Positions 63,141 to 64,000 of a DNA stretch of 64,000 nt are shown piece by piece. The notes beneath the pieces were generated by a model. The model saw nothing but the letters and a program-made list of their open reading frames with translations. It was not told the DNA's origin and ran no database searches. How positions within the stretch are numbered: position 1 is the stretch's first letter; each line of letters opens with the position of its first letter. The DNA is from Arcicella gelida (GTDB lineage: Bacteria; Bacteroidota; Bacteroidia; Cytophagales; Spirosomataceae), in assembly GCF_034931025.1 (NCBI RefSeq), contig NZ_JAYGIL010000013.1:62001-126000 (forward strand), read 5' to 3'. A program made the position numbers and the translations under genes.

Positions 63141-63335
63141 CTACAATTTCTTAACATTTGCGGCGTTAAGACCTCTTTTACCTTCAACAATATCGAATGA
63201 AACTTTGTCATCTTGGCGTAAATGTGTTCCGCCTAATGCTGTAACGTGAACGAAGATTTCTTGTCCACTTTCACTGTCAACGATAAAGCCAAAGCCTTTG
63301 CTTTCATTAAAAAATTTAACTGTTCCTGTTTGCAT
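63141..63335 (-). CDS. Cold-shock protein (CspA family)
   Basis: 64-residue OB-fold protein; ATG at 63333-63335 (MQTGTVKFF) is chosen by match with the paralogue, as a longer reading adds 14 residues. RNP1 KGFGFIVDSES and RNP2 EIFVHVTAL are complete. A TAACTTTTG box on the minus strand (complement near 63370) resembles that of the paralogue. RNA chaperone function. Confidence 0.95.
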   Translation of the reverse strand: MQTGTVKFFNESKGFGFIVDSESGQEIFVHVTALGGTHLRQDDKVSFDIVEGKRGLNAANVKKL

Positions 63336-63782
63336 GACGTAAAAAAGAATGGTTGATAATGAGACAAAAGTTACCAAAAAACTTTGCAGTTTTTGATAAA
63401 TTAATAGCCCTAAAAGTCTAAGATTGATATTCGAAGCATGTGATAATCAAGGAGAATGTGAATCTAAGGGAACCAACGGACTCTTGAAAACTAATTACTT
63501 TGTACTAAAAACTTGTCACTCTTTTACTATTAATATCCAAATGTAAGTATAATTTTGTGTATTCCTATTTTTATATGAATATTTTTTAAAAAAAATAAAC
63601 AAAAATATAACTATATTTATAAACAATTACACCATTTCAATACAAATTAGTATTAATATAATACAAGCTCTGAAAATACGTTTTAGATTACTCTCTTTTT
63701 TTGATAAACCAGCAAAACAATGTAACTTTAATACAGTTTTTATACTGTAACCAATTAAAATTCAGAATTTTGCCCTAAAGCC
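63336..63782. other. 447-bp intergenic region
   Basis: Divergent leaders of the cold-shock gene and the PspC-like gene. Contains the promoter at 63700-63730; the rest is AT-rich without recognised features. Confidence 0.5.
63700..63730 (+). promoter_or_regulatory. Promoter of the second PspC-like gene
   Basis: TTTG at 63700-63703, a 19-bp spacer and TAACTTTA at 63723-63730, close to the Bacteroidota consensus, 52 bp before the ATG. Confidence 0.6.
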
Positions 63783-64000
63783 ATGACAAACACATTAAGA
63801 TTAAAATACTTTGTTGAACACCACGTTTTTGGTGTTTGTACAAAAATTGGTGAGAAATTAGGAATTTCTACCAGTAGTATTCGTCTGTATTTTGTTTATG
63901 TTTCATTTATTACTGTTGGCTCTCCTATTATCATTTATTTAGTATTGGCATTTTGGATGAATATCCGCCGTTATTTACGTCAATATAAAAGCCCATCAGT
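63783..64000 (+). CDS. PspC-domain protein, cut by the window end
   Basis: Starts ATG at 63783 and is open to the window end (72 codons seen). MTNTLRLKYFVEHHVFGVCTKIGEKLGISTSS is a PspC-like start with FGVCTKIGEKLGI in place of the usual GVCAGLAEYFGI, followed by IRLYFVYVSFITVGSPIIIYLVLAFWMNIRRYLRQ, a transmembrane helix and basic end. Length and downstream content unknown. A second PspC-type gene at 60584 lies 3 kb away. Confidence 0.75.
   Translation, partial: MTNTLRLKYFVEHHVFGVCTKIGEKLGISTSSIRLYFVYVSFITVGSPIIIYLVLAFWMNIRRYLRQYKSPS

Noticed and set aside
1..64000. tRNA or rRNA genes
   Set aside because: I scanned the gaps by eye for the TTCGA-type loop and acceptor pairs and found none; a covariance search would be decisive.

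Overview
This is an AT-rich chromosomal stretch (GC roughly in the mid-30s percent by eye) from a member of the phylum Bacteroidota, most likely an aerobic, gliding Cytophagales-type bacterium. Four things point that way. Start codons lack Shine-Dalgarno sequences, and promoters have the TTTG / TAnnTTTG form. There is a type IX secretion system protein (PorZ) with type A and type B T9SS cargo, plus a GldA-like ABC ATPase. There is a large Oar-like TonB-dependent receptor. Several families are mainly or exclusively found in this phylum (DUF5916, DUF2911, the HD-PycTM protein). The genus is not determinable from the window alone. I saw no rRNA, tRNA, CRISPR array, insertion sequence or prophage, so this is mostly core chromosome.

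Layout. 1-5.4 kb: dienoyl-CoA-reductase-like SDR, YceI protein with two tandem MarR paralogues, an outer-membrane barrel protein divergent from maf. 5.6-11.6 kb: secreted GH13 amylase with a T9SS tail, a three-copy 63-bp hairpin repeat, then phosphatidylserine synthase, an MBL hydrolase, an RsmI-like methylase and an alpha/beta hydrolase. 12-21 kb: the Oar-like receptor, a CoA-binding protein, a divergent GH13-like protein, a free-standing NUMOD4-HNH protein, PorZ and thymidine kinase. 21-29.8 kb: Mpo1-like protein, SPFH/prohibitin, OmpA lipoprotein, DAHP synthase-chorismate mutase, proline dehydrogenase, LspA, an ICMT-like protein, GldA-like ATPase and YbaB. 29.9-41.6 kb: a T9SS type B cargo protein, RibBA, a Bcr/CflA exporter, an amino-acid permease, a DUF5916 protein, a SelW-like protein, an HD-PycTM protein and a beta-propeller lipoprotein. 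41.7-50.8 kb: a very unusual phosphoesterase / kinase-like / Omp85 fusion, a class III nucleotide cyclase, DUF2911, a CheY-like regulator, an MBL hydrolase, a diadenylate-cyclase-like sensor protein and an Lrp regulator. 50.9-64 kb: an ABC-2 exporter pair, a Lys/Glu/Ala-rich protein, a SpoU methylase, a DUF922 zincin, a solo PurL C-terminal domain, a LuxR regulator, a MobA-like transferase, a frameshifted GH130 gene, PspC/LiaF-type envelope-stress genes, methylmalonyl-CoA epimerase and two cold-shock proteins. The window ends inside a second PspC-like gene.

How it fits together. Much of the content serves the envelope: secretion and sorting (PorZ, T9SS cargo, LspA), outer-membrane barrels, TonB uptake and PspC/LiaF stress response. 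A second theme is nucleotide signalling: a class III cyclase, a DAC-domain protein and an HD-PycTM protein lie within about 10 kb. Genes are short transcription units, and most convergent pairs are separated by strong, often perfect, bidirectional hairpin terminators.

Most notable for follow-up: (1) the 1214-residue phosphoesterase-kinase-like-barrel fusion at 41705-45349; (2) the HD-PycTM protein near a class III cyclase; (3) the DAC protein with an altered RHR motif; (4) the 63-bp tandem hairpin repeat at 8441-8629; (5) a candidate small RNA at about 57.56-57.78 kb; (6) the divergent GH13-like gene at 16002-18044.
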